A stretch of DNA of 64,000 bases, from NCBI GenBank assembly GCA_002049455.2, contig KV919071.1:27373-91372 (forward strand), written 5' to 3'. The position numbers and the translations under genes are program-made. The notes under the pieces were generated by a model. The model saw nothing but the letters and a program-made list of their open reading frames with translations. It ran no database searches and was not told the origin of the DNA. The DNA comes from Porphyra umbilicalis. Its lineage: Eukaryota > Rhodophyta > Bangiophyceae > Bangiales > Bangiaceae. Shown here in pieces: positions 20,219 through 31,163 of the stretch (the stretch's first letter is position 1; each line of letters starts with the position of its first letter).

Positions 20219-22421
20219 ATGGCGGATGATGACCCCCCCCTCCGGCCGACCACCCTCCCCGACGCTCACGCGCGGCTGGCGTCGCTCCGTACGACCGCCA
20301 ACCGGTTACGGAAGGAGCTCGCTGCCCTCTCCGTCTCCCTCACCGCCTCCAAGGCAGAGATGGAGGCGCTGTCGCGCACGGGAGACGCGTCGTCCCCGGC
20401 GGGCCTGCCCGCCGCCGCGCCTGTCGCCGCGGCCGGCGGTGCCCGCGGCGCGCCCCCGTCGCCGGTGCTCGCCGCGGGACCGACCGCCGCCTCTCGGACT
20501 GCGTCTGGGGACGACGACGCAGCGCCAGCGGGCGGTCTGGCTGCCACAGGCGCCGCGTCGACCGCCGCCGGCAGTGTGGCAGACCGCCTCGACGGTGCGC
20601 GGCGGGAGTTGGCGGCGCTCACTCGCCGCCGCGACGAGCTGTCGGCCGACGCGCGGGCGGCGGCGGTGGCGTCAGCGCCGGCGGTCGCCGGCCCGCCGTC
20701 GCCGGTCGGCGGGTCAGCCACGACCACGCGCGGTGGGGGGCGGGGGGGGTGGCGCCCCGCGCCGCTCGGCCAATGGGCTCGGCTTTGGCGTGCGCCTCGA
20801 TGGCCTTGCGGGCAACGGCGGCGGCAGCGGTCGCGGCGGCGGCGGCGGCGGCGGAGGCGGCGGGGGCGCCAGTTGGGGGGACCTGGCGGGCCTTACGTCT
20901 TACCTCTCGCGGGTGGTGTTTGCGCCGACCGACCGGGGCGGCGGCGGCGGGGCGACGGTCGATAGGCAGGTGACGGCGATGGCCGCTGCCGCGAATGGGG
21001 CCGTGGCGTCTGCCGCTGCCACCGCTGCCCCGTGTCTGACGTTGCCAGATGCGGCGGCGGGGCCCCCACCGCCTCCCTCCCGCACCTCGCCCGTGGCGGC
21101 CTTGACCGTCGGCGCCGTCGTGGAGCGCTACTTTGAGAGCCGCCTCTCCTTTGTGCCCGACCCCCCCCCCGGCGGGGCGCCGCCCGTCAGCCCCCTAACG
21201 GGCGCCGCCAGCAGCAGCGTCCGCCCCGGCCGGAGGCGCCCCAAAGAAACGGTCCTCGGCGCCCTCTACGCGTCCCCGTCCGACCGCTTCCCAACCGACG
21301 ACGCGTCCGTGGGCGTCTTGGCCACCGCCTACGCGGCCCTGACGGTGCGGCTGCCGGCGACGGCGCAGGCGTTGGAGGTGGTTGCAACCGCGCCGGCCGT
21401 CGCGCGGCTCCGCGGGGAACTCGCCGCCCGCACCCCCGCGAGCGCCGCCACCGCCGCCGCTGTCGCGGGGGGGGTCTGTCGGCGGCGGCGGGCGGCGGGG
21501 GCTCCCCGTCGACCCACCCCGACGCCCCCTACTTGGCCTTCCCGCTGTCCCCCCTGGCGCCGCGCGCGCTGCCGGCCACCCCCGCCGCCGGCGCGGTGTC
21601 GGCGTCGATTGCCGCCGCCGCCGACCGCCTGCGGCTGGCCGCCGCCGCCGCCGCGGCGCCCGCCCGCTCCCACCCGTCCCACGTGTTGACGGCGACGGCG
21701 TTTGCGCGGCTGGTCACCGCGTCGCCCGCCCGCTTCCGCTCGTCGGACCTCCAGCGCCTGTACGCCACGACCGCGCACGGCACCTCCCTCCGCTCCCTCT
21801 ACGCGGCGGTGGCGGGGCGCCACCGCCTCGCGTCGGCCGCGTCGGTGCTCGCCCTCCGCACGACGGGGGGGGACGTTGTCGGCGCGTTTGTGACCGCCCC
21901 GTGGGCGCCGTCGCCCCGCTTTTTTGGGGGCGGCGAAGCGTTTCTCTTTCGGGGGGAACCGTGGGCGGTGTACCGCTGGGCGGGCTTGGGGGGGGGGGGG
22001 GGAACCCGGCCACCGACGGGGACGGCGCCGCCGGTGCTGCCGCGCCCGCCGCGCCTGGGGGTGGTGCCCCCACCCCGACGCTGGCCGCCGCGGCCGCGTC
22101 GGCGGCGGCCGCGGCGGTGGCGGCCCCGTGCGCCCCCGCGGTCTTGGCGCCGCCCGCCGCCGCGGGTGGTGGCGGCGGCGGCGGCTCTGCCCTCTTCCAG
22201 TACGCCGCCAAGGAGTTTTTGGCAGTCGGCGGCGGTGGCGGCTTTGGCCTGTGGGTCGACGACGAGTTGGACCACGCGTCGACGGCGGCGTGTGCGACGT
22301 TTGGCTCGCCGCCACTCATTGGCGACGGGAGGAGGGGAAGGTCGACTTCCGCATTGTCGCCGCGGAGGTGTGGGCGTGGGTGCCCCCAGGACACGTCGTC
22401 GTCGAGCCGGGGGAGGACTGA
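20219..22421 (+). CDS. TLDc-domain protein with N-terminal coiled coil
   Basis: TLDc proteins are linked to oxidative-stress protection and V-ATPase regulation in animals and fungi. The ATG at 20219 (CACCATGGCG) starts MADDDPPLRP followed by a coiled-coil segment (LASLRTTANRLRKELAAL). The C-terminal half, about 21660-22420, has TLDc hallmarks in order: SSDLQRLYATTAHGTSLRSL, SVLALRTTGGDVVGAFVTAPW, an FFGGGEAFLFR strand, a VYRW segment, GGGGFGLWVDDELDHASTA, CATFGSPPLI and a final FRIVAAEVWAWV. The hallmarks fall in different frames that switch at G-runs near 20740, 21468, 21990 and 22330. The domain order is intact, so I read this as one gene with homopolymer errors (or tiny introns) rather than a pseudogene. 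Exact length is uncertain, about 730 residues. Confidence 0.75.
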
Positions 22422-22855
22422 GGGGCGTGGCGCGGCGGGGCTCGCGCGTTTTGGGTGGTAGTGGTGCCTACCGGCTGGCCTGTAGCTTTTTTTTTTTTTG
22501 CCGAGGAGCGTGTGGCTTAGGTCGAGGTAGTGCTGCCTTTTTGCAGTCTGTGGTTCAAGACCTACCTGGGACGCTGGCGCGTGCCCAGCCTGATGCCGTG
22601 CACTAACACAGGGCGTGGAACCAGGTGCATTATTCGTTTCTTGGATATTGTTTGTGTGCACCACACCCAGTCCGCGTCCCGACGCATCAAGTCCATGAGT
22701 GTGCACGGACACTCCCCAAGCACCAGGCAGCGGCGGCCGCCCTCCAAAAGGAGAGCCGACCCCCCCACCCCACCTCCCCCCACACCAACTCACATCCTCC
22801 AACACACGCCCACTGGGGCGCACGCAACGCCGCCAACCCCGGCGCCGCGCCCGCC
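22422..22855. other. intergenic between convergent TLDc and nucleolin-like genes
   Basis: Lower G+C, with a T-run at about 22488-22499 that could serve as a 3'-end signal for the TLDc gene. No gene is recognised. Confidence 0.4.
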
Positions 22856-24300
22856 TCAGTCAAACGTGATCTTGTTGGGCTTGGAGGCGCCAAAGCCGCC
22901 GCCGCCCCCAAAGCCGCCCCCCCCCCCGCGGCCGCCGCCAAAGCCGCCCCCACCGCGGCCGCCGCCAAAGCCGCCGCGGCCGCCGCCACGGCCGCCGCCG
23001 CGCCCCCCCCAAAACCGCCGCCGCGCCCACCCCCGCGGCCACCTCCAAAGCCGCCACGCCCCCCACCGCGGCCGCCGCCGCGGCCGCCGCCACGGCCGCC
23101 CCGGTCGCCGCCCGACGGTTTGGAGCCCGCAAAGTTGATGCGCAGCGCGCGGCCCATAAAATCGACGCCGTCGAGTTCGGCAACCGCCTTGGACGCCCCC
23201 TCCGGCTCCTCATACGAGACAAAGCCAAAGCCCCGTGGCCGCTCCGTCTCCCGATCCATCGGGCAATAGACGTCTGCGACCGCGCCGCAGGAGCCAAAGT
23301 GCTCCGCGAGCTCCTCGGTGGACGCGTTGAAAGGGAGGTTGCCGACAAAGAGGCGCACCTCGCCGGCATTGTCGTCAGCGGGGGCATGCCGCTTGGCGTC
23401 GCCGCTGTCGGCAGCGTCGGCGGCCCGCTTGACGCCGCCGTTGGAAGAGCCGGGGGTCTTGATGACCATCTCCGCGTCGCCATCCGACTCCTTGTCATCG
23501 TCGCTGTCGCTCGACGAATTCGAGCCGTCGTCGTCGGCCTTGGCGGCTGCCTTAGCGGCGGGCAGCGCCTTGGCGTCCGCCTTGTCCGAGCTCGACTCGT
23601 CCGAGCTCGACTCGTCCGACGAGTCGGCTGCCGCTGTGGCGCCATTTGTGGCCGCAGGCGCCTCATCCTTCGACCCCTCGTCGGAGCTCGACTCCTCTGA
23701 CGAGGACGAGTCGGCCTTGGCAGCGGTCGCCGCCGGAGCGGGGACGTCCGCTTTGGAGTCCGACTCGCTGTCTTCGGACGAAGACGAGTCCGCGGCCGGC
23801 TTGGCCGCCGCCACCTTCTTGGCCTTGGCACCCTTGGCCGGCACCGGCGCCAGCGCCGGCGCCGCCTTGGCGGGCGCCTCGTCCTCGCTCGACGAGTCTT
23901 CAGACGACGACGAGTCGTCCGCCATGGCGGCCGCGGGCGCAGCAGGCGGCGCGGCCGTGTTGCCCTGCGACTCGGCGCTGTCGCTGTCGCTATCGCTGTC
24001 GCTCTCGTCTGCGGGCGGTGGCGGGGGCGGCGGCGGTGCCGCCTTCTTCTTAGACGCCTTGGGCGGCGTCTTCTTGGCCTTGGCCGCAGCCTTTTTGGCG
24101 ACCTTGGCGGCCTGCTTGGCCTGCTTGGCCTGCTTCATGGCCGCCTTCTTGGCCGCCCTCTTGGCCACCTTGTCAGACGGCTTGGACGCCGCACCGCCGT
24201 CCTTTTGGATGGCCTTGGACGCTCCTAGCTTCACGTTCGTGGCGCCAGCGCCCGCAGCAGCATCCTTGGCGGCGGCGCCCTTCTTTCCCTTCTTGGCCAT
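22856..24300 (-). CDS. nucleolin-like RNA-binding protein (acidic tracts, one RRM, RGG tail)
   Basis: Probably a nucleolar protein binding pre-rRNA, as nucleolin and yeast Nsr1 do. ATG at 24300 gives MAKKGKKGAAAKD, a Lys/Ala-rich N-terminus, then alternating Ser/Asp/Glu clusters (SSSSEDSSSEDE, DSDSDSDSAES) and Ala/Lys spacers to about residue 290. A single RRM at about 313-388 has RNP2 LFVGNLPF and RNP1 RGFGFVSYEE. The tail is RGG/FGG repeats. In the present sequence the main frame runs past the tail into an Ala-rich read-through to 22687. One more C in the run at 23003-23010 would instead continue the RGG repeats and end FGASKPNKITFD with a stop at 22856-22858, giving about 481 residues. That is much more plausible. 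It has one RRM, unlike animal nucleolin with four. Confidence 0.88.
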
Positions 24301-24774
24301 GGCGGGGGTGGGGAGTGGAGGTGGGGGGAAAGAAGAAGGGGAGAGGAGGGAACGGAAGAGGCGGGGAGAATTGCACGTGGCAAGAAGGGTGAAGTAATGG
24401 CCCAGTCGGTCGGAGAGAGATCGGTGAAGAGGGTGCAGTGCAGCAGAACGGCAAGACCAGCGGTCGGCCTTGAGGCGGCACGGAGGAAGTCAGGGGGGCG
24501 CTGGTGCCCGGCCGCGTAACAATGGCGACCGTCGGCGGTTTTGCCCGTTGCGAGCGGCGGCGCGCGTTGTGGGCGGCGCACACTGCCTCAACCACACTTG
24601 AATCGGGGCTTGACGTTACGAGTGGCGTCTGTGGGACCTCTTGGCGAGGGGGGCTCCAAGCGTGCCTCTGCGCGGGCGCGGCGAGCGCCGTTGGGTCGAC
24701 GGCGGTGTCTCCGTTGAAGATCTACATCTTGTAGCACCCCTTCTGTCTCATCACTATAGCACTCGATTATGTAA
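24301..24774. other. 5' flank of the nucleolin-like gene
   Basis: A purine-rich leader on the coding strand precedes the ATG, then mixed sequence. No further gene is recognised before the inverted-repeat element that begins at 24775. Confidence 0.4.
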
Positions 24775-27123
24775 CTGAAAACGCGTTCGCGGAAATACCC
24801 TGGACTTGTTTACAACGTGCGAAGCAGCCGCAACCACCCCCCTCGCGCGGCCGCGCATCCTCGGCAAACAAGCCACCGCCAACAAGCACCGCCGCCGCCG
24901 CCGCCCACGCCGCCGCCGTCACCGCCGCGCCTCCCCCCCCCAGCCACAAGCAGATGAATACCCTCGCACCTCCAGACGTGCACACCGCCGCCGGCCTGCC
25001 GTCGCACCCGTCCCGGTCGCCACGGCCGCGGCAGTTGGGCGCCGCCGCCGCTGCCGCAGGCAGGCCGCCATCGAACTCCGCGCCACAGCCCCCCACCGGC
25101 GCTTCGGCGGCGGTGCGCACGCCCGCTAGCGGCGGCAGCGGCGACGGTGGGGCCATGGACCACAGCCCGCCGCCGCCGCCGCCGCCGTCGCAGCCACCAC
25201 CCGTCGCAGTCGCGGCGACGGCGGGCGCGACAGCGGCGGCAGCCGCGGCAGGGGAGGCGGTGGTGGCGCTGCCGGCGCCCTTCCTCGCTCCCAACGGCGG
25301 CGGAGCTTGTCCCCCGTCAGACAGTGGCGGGGGCGAGGATTGGGGGGGCACCACAACGGGCGGGGCCGCCGTCAACGCTGCCGCCGCGTCGGCGCGGGGG
25401 CGGCGGCGCCTCGGACCATGCCACATCGCGCGCGACGGGCGGTGCGGCCGCCGGCGGGGACACCCACACGCGCGCGCGGGGCGGTGGGTGGGGCTGGTCG
25501 CCTCGTCGGCGCGGCGGCCGACCGCGCCCCGGTTGTGTTGGTCGCGGCGGTCGCGCACGGACGCGCGCGCGAGGGGTGTGTCGGGCGTGTGCGGCCGCCG
25601 CGGTGGTGACCCCGACGACAGCGGTGGTGCGGCCATCGGCAGCTCCCGCCGGCCGTCCGGGAGCCCTCTCCTCCAGGACGATGGGTCGCGAGCGTCTGCT
25701 TGAAAAATTCGAACAGAATGTGCCTTGATTGTCCCGTGGAGCGCCATCGACGGACTTAACCACAAAATTCCCTGGACTTTAGTCTAGGGTGCTTTCTCAC
25801 ACCCACACGTCGAAAAAAAGTCCTTTTTTCTAGTGCACGTTGCGGGAGTACTTAAAAAAACGTTTTTGGCGGTCCGTTTGGCTCCCTACGCCGTTGGAGG
25901 ACGTCCCCCGGCGCTTTCTTGACTATGGGAACATGCGCCGGGGCTGTCCGCATCTTTCTGTGAAGTTGCTAGAGGTGGCGACGTCTTCATTGCCCGTACG
26001 GTCCGCGGAAGCAGAATCGTGGTTAAAAAGGTGCGTGAGGGCAGGTGCGGCGTTTACGGGGTCGTGGGGGCAGGTGGACGCGGCCACGAACGGCCATGAT
26101 GTCGCAATTCCGCGGTAGTTGGCCAGAATCGGGCTCTGCGGGCCCTGTGGGAGACGTCGGTTTTGATTTTTCAAACAGGGGGTCGTGTCGGCGCTGAATG
26201 CGCTGCGGCCTGCGTGGTCGCGTCCCTTCCCGCAACACCCGCGCGCGGCGGGTGGGGACGGCGGCCACCGCCGCTAGCGGTGTTGCCGCCGCGCCTGCCG
26301 CCGACGCGGCGGTAAGCAGTGGACGACCGTGCGCACGACGCGCGCCCGCACACGGCAGCGAGTGGCGCCCGCGGCCGCGGCGGCCGCGGCCGCGGCGGTG
26401 CCGGCGGCGGCGGCGGCGGCGGCATGGCACCCCTGCTATTTTCTCGCCCCACCCCGCCGCCCGCTCCCCCGTGCCATCGACGGCTTCTTCCCCCCCCTCC
26501 CCCTCTGTGGCCCCACATACCCCCCCCTCCCCATCCACCGCGTCGCCGCCGCGCACGTGCGCATCGTGCAGCTCGGCCTCGAGTCTGCGCTGCGGCAAGC
26601 GACGACTGCCCAGCCAGCGTCCGTCGGTGGTTGCTCGGATGGTGGCGGTCGTGCCTCGGTGGCAGCCGCCGCCCGCAACGGCGGTGGCGGCCGCTGCTGA
26701 CCCTCCGGTGGGTGCGGCAGGAGCCCCTCGCGGCGATCACCTACCCCCCCTCGGAGGAAGACAAAACGCTGGTCGTCGAGGAGCGTGCGGGCGGCCGCTA
26801 CCCACCAGTGGGCGGGTACCCCCCCGACGGCAGCAGCTGCCGCTCGTGCGGGCCGCGGTGGACGCCGCGGCGGCGGTGGGCGGGGCGCCCCCTACGCCAG
26901 CAAGCGGTGGTCACGTCGGCGACCGCCACCACCGCCGCCATGGCCGTCTTCCTCGTCTCCTTTTTTCTGATCTCCCGCTCGTACGTGCGCTCCCAAGCGG
27001 CGCCGGTCGTGCAGGCGACGCTCACCCGGGAGGCGGTGCTCGACTTGCCTATGTATCTTTCGTCGTGTGAAAACAGTTCGATCGTTTTGCAAGTCCAGGG
27101 TGTTTTCGCGAACGCGCTTTCAG
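24775..27123. mobile_element. 2.35 kb element with 34-bp terminal inverted repeats
   Basis: The left terminus (24775-24808) starts CTGAAAACGCGTTCGCGG and ends CCCTGGACTTG. The right terminus (27090-27123) is its inverted complement with 3 mismatches in 34. Flanks show TGTAA on the left and TACA on the right, too ambiguous to name a target duplication. The interior is extremely GC-rich from 24830 to 25640 and from 26200 to 26900, with open frames on both strands but no transposase motif. Protein-like scraps on the plus strand (ITYPPSEEDKTLVVEER; a hydrophobic segment AMAVFLVSFFLISRSYV near 26937) suggest captured or decayed gene pieces. Probably a non-autonomous element. No gene in it can be named. 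Confidence 0.65.
25766..25790. repeat. near-palindromic CCCTGGACTTTAGTCTAGGG motif, copy 1
   Basis: A 20-bp motif with 9-bp arms and one mismatch between arms, preceded by AATT. Two diverged copies recur in inverted arrangement at 27831-27895. It lies inside the 24775-27123 element, but its partners lie outside, so it belongs to a different, overlapping repeat. Confidence 0.6.
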
Positions 27124-27424
27124 TACAGTCCACGCGTCTGACCAGATCGACGTTTCCGGGGGTCTGAACGCACCACCCTCATTCTGAGGCAACTGACCCG
27201 GACATCCTACGAAAAGCGACGTACGGCGTCCGTATGACCGCGGCTGACATGCTACAAACGAGAAAAGCTACAGAAAGTGCTGGACGCATGTTGCGCACCG
27301 AACCATGCCCAAAGGACCCGCAGCAGTGATCGATACACTGCGTACCGCCCGAAAAGGTGTGCACACGGGGCCAACCGCAAGTACTCCCGCGCGTGCACTG
27401 GAGAAAAAAAAAGTTATGTGTGTG
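27124..27424. other. unique-looking intergenic stretch
   Basis: Mixed composition. No gene, repeat terminus or RNA structure was recognised between the 34-bp inverted repeat and the target duplication of the hAT MITE. Confidence 0.4.
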
Positions 27425-27432
27425 ACCCCATG
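27425..27432. repeat. 8-bp target-site duplication (left) of the hAT MITE
   Basis: ACCCCATG immediately precedes the element terminus TAGGGTTGC and is repeated exactly at 27813-27820 directly after GCAACCCTA. Confidence 0.9.
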
Positions 27433-27812
27433 TAGGGTTGCTCAGAACGCCCGGGGCGTCGTTAAGGGCGTCGTTAAGGGCGTCACCAGGGCGTCATTTG
27501 GGCGTCGCGCGCCCCTGACGCCCCAACTCAGAAGGGCGTCAGCAAGGCGTCGCGAAGAGACAGTTTTCATGGGGGTCTACATGATTCAGCAGGCGGCTGT
27601 GCACCTTGGTTGGGGACAGGCACCCAGTCTTGACACAGAAAATGACATATGAGTGCACAGTATGGGTGCCACTTTTATCACCTTGTGAATACTGAGGGTG
27701 CTACTTGGGGCGTCGTAAGGGCGTTTTGGCTGCCTAATGGGGCGTCAGTAAGGCGTCTTATCCGTCGCGCGCCCCTGACGCCCCCGAAATAGGGGCGTCG
27801 TGTGCAACCCTA
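27433..27812. mobile_element. 380-bp hAT-type MITE with 8-bp target duplication
   Basis: Termini are TAGGGTTGC...GCAACCCTA, with about 17 of the first 20 bases matching in inverted orientation, and fit the YARNG start of hAT elements. The exact 8-bp direct repeat ACCCCATG on both sides is the hAT hallmark. The subterminal parts contain many GGGCGTC/GACGCCC units (about a dozen, often GGGCGTCGTTAA), which probably act as transposase-binding repeats. It has no coding capacity, so it must depend on a transposase encoded elsewhere. Confidence 0.9.
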
Positions 27813-27830
27813 ACCCCATGCGCATGTTGA

Positions 27831-27895
27831 TAAGTACCCTAGACTAAAGTCCATGGAATAAGTACCCCTAGACTAAGGCACAGGGAATTGTTGTA
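27831..27895. repeat. near-palindromic AGTCTAGGG-type motifs, copies 2 and 3
   Basis: Two tandem diverged copies (CCCTAGACTAAAGTCCATGG and CCCCTAGACTAAGGCACAGG) lie about 30 bp apart, in inverted orientation relative to 25766-25790. Together with the left copy, including the shared AATTCCCTG outer edge, they could be termini of an element of about 2.1 kb. The overlap with the 24775-27123 element makes this uncertain. Confidence 0.55.
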
Positions 27896-27915
27896 ATAAA
27901 TAGTGTTTTGACAAT

Positions 27916-28368
27916 TCATCCTTTTGGTCCTCCTGTCGTCGGAAAACCGCTTCTTCTTCTGCACGAGGAATTCCTCGTGCTTTCCGGAAAGGCACGTCCT
28001 GTAACCAGGGTACAAGTGCCTTCATTGCATGGGTGCTGTGTTGTCATGTTATGGTCGTTGCGCCAAAAGCTGGACAGTCCCAGACAGGCGGATCGACGTT
28101 TGGGCCAATCAAACGCACAAAGGCGCCTCTTTGACAGGCCTGGACTCTCCACTTTTTGGCGGAACGACAATATGCCTCCCTCATGTGCCTCGAGGCGCGA
28201 AACCAGGGCATCACGTGTAAAAGGCGGCAGCTTTGCCACTGACCAGGGACAGTATTTGCCATTGATTGCACAGGTTAGTCGGCTGCCGTCCGTCACCACG
28301 AGCATATTGTACCCCTGTGCACCGCACGACTTCCGGTTCTCTGCCAGGACAGCGTAGTACGACTTCAT
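27916..28368 (-). CDS. hypothetical 150-residue protein
   Basis: The open frame starts at an ATG and reads MKSYYAVLAENRKSCGAQGY, with Cys-containing segments (CAINGKYCPW, TQHPCNEGTC) and a basic C-terminus. Composition is protein-like and unlike the Ala/Gly-rich host genes, and G+C is lower. No domain was recognised. It lies among mobile repeats, so it may be a transposon-derived fragment. Nothing in the context confirms expression. Confidence 0.3.
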   Translation of the reverse strand: MKSYYAVLAENRKSCGAQGYNMLVVTDGSRLTCAINGKYCPWSVAKLPPFTRDALVSRLEAHEGGILSFRQKVESPGLSKRRLCAFDWPKRRSACLGLSSFWRNDHNMTTQHPCNEGTCTLVTGRAFPESTRNSSCRRRSGFPTTGGPKG

Positions 28369-28545
28369 ACGGCACTGCTCTCGTCCGACCTAGTACCAGT
28401 CTCTTGTACTGGCCGTCACCATCAGCACCCAACGTTTGCACCGGCCCGTTCCCACGCCCCAACCCCTCGTGGCGGCCTCGGGCGCGTGCATCCCACCGCC
28501 CCTGCCCCTGCCACCTCGCCCATTCACGTCGACGCCCGCCACAGC

Positions 28546-28568
28546 ACCCTAACCCTAACCCGAACCCT
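28546..28568. repeat. short telomere-like repeat (CCCTAA-type)
   Basis: Two perfect CCCTAA units followed by a variant CCCGAA lie inside a GC-rich stretch at the 3' side of the next gene. This is too short to be more than an interstitial remnant or chance. Confidence 0.5.
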
Positions 28569-28583
28569 CGGGGAAATGGCCAC

Positions 28584-28858
28584 TCACGCGTGCCCCCCCC
28601 CGTGGCGCTTGACCCCCCCCGTGGCGACCGGCACCACCGGCGGCGGTGGCGCCGTCTGCGCGCCCAGCCGCCCGCTCTGCGTGCGGAAAAAGTGATGAAA
28701 CGCGTCGGGGCGGTCGGCCGCCCCCCCCCCATCCTCGGGCGCGCCGACCACTCGGGCGGCGGCGCCGTCGGCAACCTCGTCGAGCCGGTCGCGGCTGAGC
28801 TTGGCACCCCGGCGGGAAGAGAGGGAGCGCCGACGCCGCCCGACACCGCCGCCGCCGC

Positions 28859-28889
<31 letters not shown>

Positions 28890-29241
28890 CGACGCGGCCG
28901 ACGAGGAGCGGGAGCGGTGGCGCCCGAGCGACACGGGCGGCGGCGGCACGCGGTCCGTGCCGACTTCGTCAACGACCAGGTGCCGCCCGTTCCACGTCGG
29001 CGGCACCAGCGGCGCGCCGCTGCCGAGCCGCCGCAGCGCGTCTGGGGAGAGCTCCAACGCTGCCACGCCGCCGACGGCGGCGGCCGTGGCGGGCGGGGGG
29101 GTGGGGGGGGGGGACGCCACCCCCACCGGGGGAGGTCGGCTCGGGCGGCGGCGACGGCGGGGTGGCGCCCGAAAAGTGGACGGCCGACCGCCGGCCGTGG
29201 CGGGTGTGGAGCATCGCCGATGGCGCCGTCGTGCGGTCCAT
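28584..29241 (-). CDS. hypothetical protein with a Gly-rich linker
   Basis: A likely reading starts at ATG 29241 (MDRTTAPSAMLHTRHGRRSA), passes a Pro-rich stretch, and after a frame change at the G-runs of 29094-29113 continues as VAALELSPDALRRLGSGAPL, VPPTWNGRHLVVDEVGTDRV, a Gly13 linker, RRRRSLSSRRGAKLSRDRLD and a His-Phe-containing end before the stop at 28584. The WNGRHLVVDEV block looks like folded protein, but I do not recognise the family. The opposite strand is also open over the same span, an effect of the base composition. Confidence 0.35.
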
Positions 29242-31163
29242 GGGAGGGAGCCGGGAGGGGCGGTGGGGGGGGGGGGGGGGTTGGTGGAGGAACAACGCCC
29301 CGCAGCGGGAGAAAGGGAGTGCGTACAAGAGTTGGGAGGCGGGTGGAGGGAAAGCGCAAAGGAGGCAGGAGCGACGACGCCGCCGGCCGTGCCCGTGTCG
29401 GCGTCACCCACGGCACCGACGCCCGTGCGACCGCCACCTTGCCCAGACCGCTCGCACGCGTCGCGGCCGCGGGGGGTGCCCCGGGCTCGGCAGACGGGGA
29501 AGCTCGGCGCGTGCGTGGCAGGCGCCGAGCCGCCGGGCGGGGGCGGGGGCGGCCAGAGGCGCCATGGGCGGCGGTGCCTGCACAGGTGGCCACGGGCGCG
29601 GGGAGGGCCGGCCGCGGCGCGCGTGGCGGTTTGGCAGCGGGCGACGGGACCGGGGCGCCTGCGGGGTGGATGACCCCTCACGATGCGGAACCGTTTTTAT
29701 TGGCATGGGGAAGAAAGTACGCACAATTGTGGTTTCTTGTAGTGGCCTTGATGTGTACTTGACATGGGGAAAGAGCCAGCACGACGTGCTGGTTTGTTTT
29801 TTAAACGCGCCAGCGACCAGCCACGCGAGCGTCCCCTCGCGTGCACCGCCGGTACCGGCACCACAGCACAGGAAGCTTTATCCTGAGCGATCGATTCTCA
29901 GATTTTTTGCGCAACTATGTCTTGAGCCCGGCTGAAGATATTTCGTGGCCAGATCAGCACCATATTGTCTGTTCCCAATGTCGCGCAGACATAGCTCGGT
30001 CAGGGCAATAATGTCTTTCAAGCTCCTGCTGGGACAGCAAGCGCCAGTGCACTGGCTAGTGAGAGACACAGGATCAGCTACAGCTGATGCTGTTCGTGGA
30101 GGAGGTGTGCTACTTTACTGCGTGATGGGGGCTATGTTACCGGTTGTTGATTTCGAGCTATCCCTGGACGGCGGACCCCCCTCTCAGAACCTGTGTGACG
30201 CGGTGTCCCTGTCAGTCGCTGTTAGTTCACAGTGCGGGGAGGCGCTTCCGGATGCACGGATATCCGTGCCGCCGACGGTGTTGCTCGCCATCAGGAAGAG
30301 CGGCTTGCGGCAAAGAGCGTGCGTGACTTGCTGGTGACGCCAGTGGCGTGGCTCTGCGTGGCTCTGCGTGAGGTGCTTGTAGACCGCGTGGAGTGGCGGT
30401 GCGTGTGAAGGCTTGGCTTTTTGGCGAGTATCTTGTGGTGTATATAGTGAGGTGCGGTGGTGACTCGCTTCTTTTGTACTGCGAGTTCAGCCGACGCTGC
30501 AGCTGGTCTTCGTCTTCGTCCCTTTTATCTAACTCTTCTCCGCTGTGTTTGTCCCTGGCCTTGTATGTGTTTTGCATGATCAGTCGACTGTATGACTCTG
30601 TGATGGCTCAGTTCCTGGAGCCGACGTCCTATGACGCGGTGAGCATCTGGTGAAGCAGAGACTGGGTGAGGGGAGCGGGGGGGATGGCAAGGGCGGAGGT
30701 AGTTAGAGCTCGGAGGGAGTGGTGGCGCTGGGAGAGAGGTGGCATTGGGAGGGGAAGGTGGCGAGGGGCGAGGGAGTTGGCGAGGGTGGCGAGGGGGAGT
30801 GGTAGTATCATGAACACGACGCGCTTTCAAGCGTATACTGTCACATGTATTATCTCTTCGATCAGACATTCCAAACACTGTCATGAGTTTCCGACAACTG
30901 TATTCGTCTACGATGCTTCCGGTATGTGATATTGAGATCTCTTTGTGTGATAGTTTCTGTTATATCTTTGAAGAGTGGGTCACAGACATCCCAGTTCGTC
31001 TTGGCCACATACGAGAAGTGCCTTTTGAGCCCCCATTTTCCGGTCCTGTGCCCACGGGCTGCCCACGGCGGCGAGGCGCACGCCGCCCCCCCCCTACCAC
31101 CGCGGCACCGACCTTTGACGTGCCTGTCCGCTGGGTGACTGCTTCCCGGGTACAGTGGCGACG
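29242..31163. other. 1.9 kb without a recognised gene
   Basis: It is GC-rich to about 29700 and then much lower in G+C with T-rich stretches (29700-31040). Short open frames (for example 29945-30337 plus, 30393-30653 plus) show no domain. A purine-rich block GGGAGTGG/GGCGAGGG occurs at 30665-30800. The composition change at about 31040 marks the start of the second gene island. Confidence 0.4.

Noticed and set aside
28546-28568. Chromosome end or telomere fusion
   Set aside because: Only two perfect CCCTAA units inside GC-rich sequence. Too short to indicate a former telomere.
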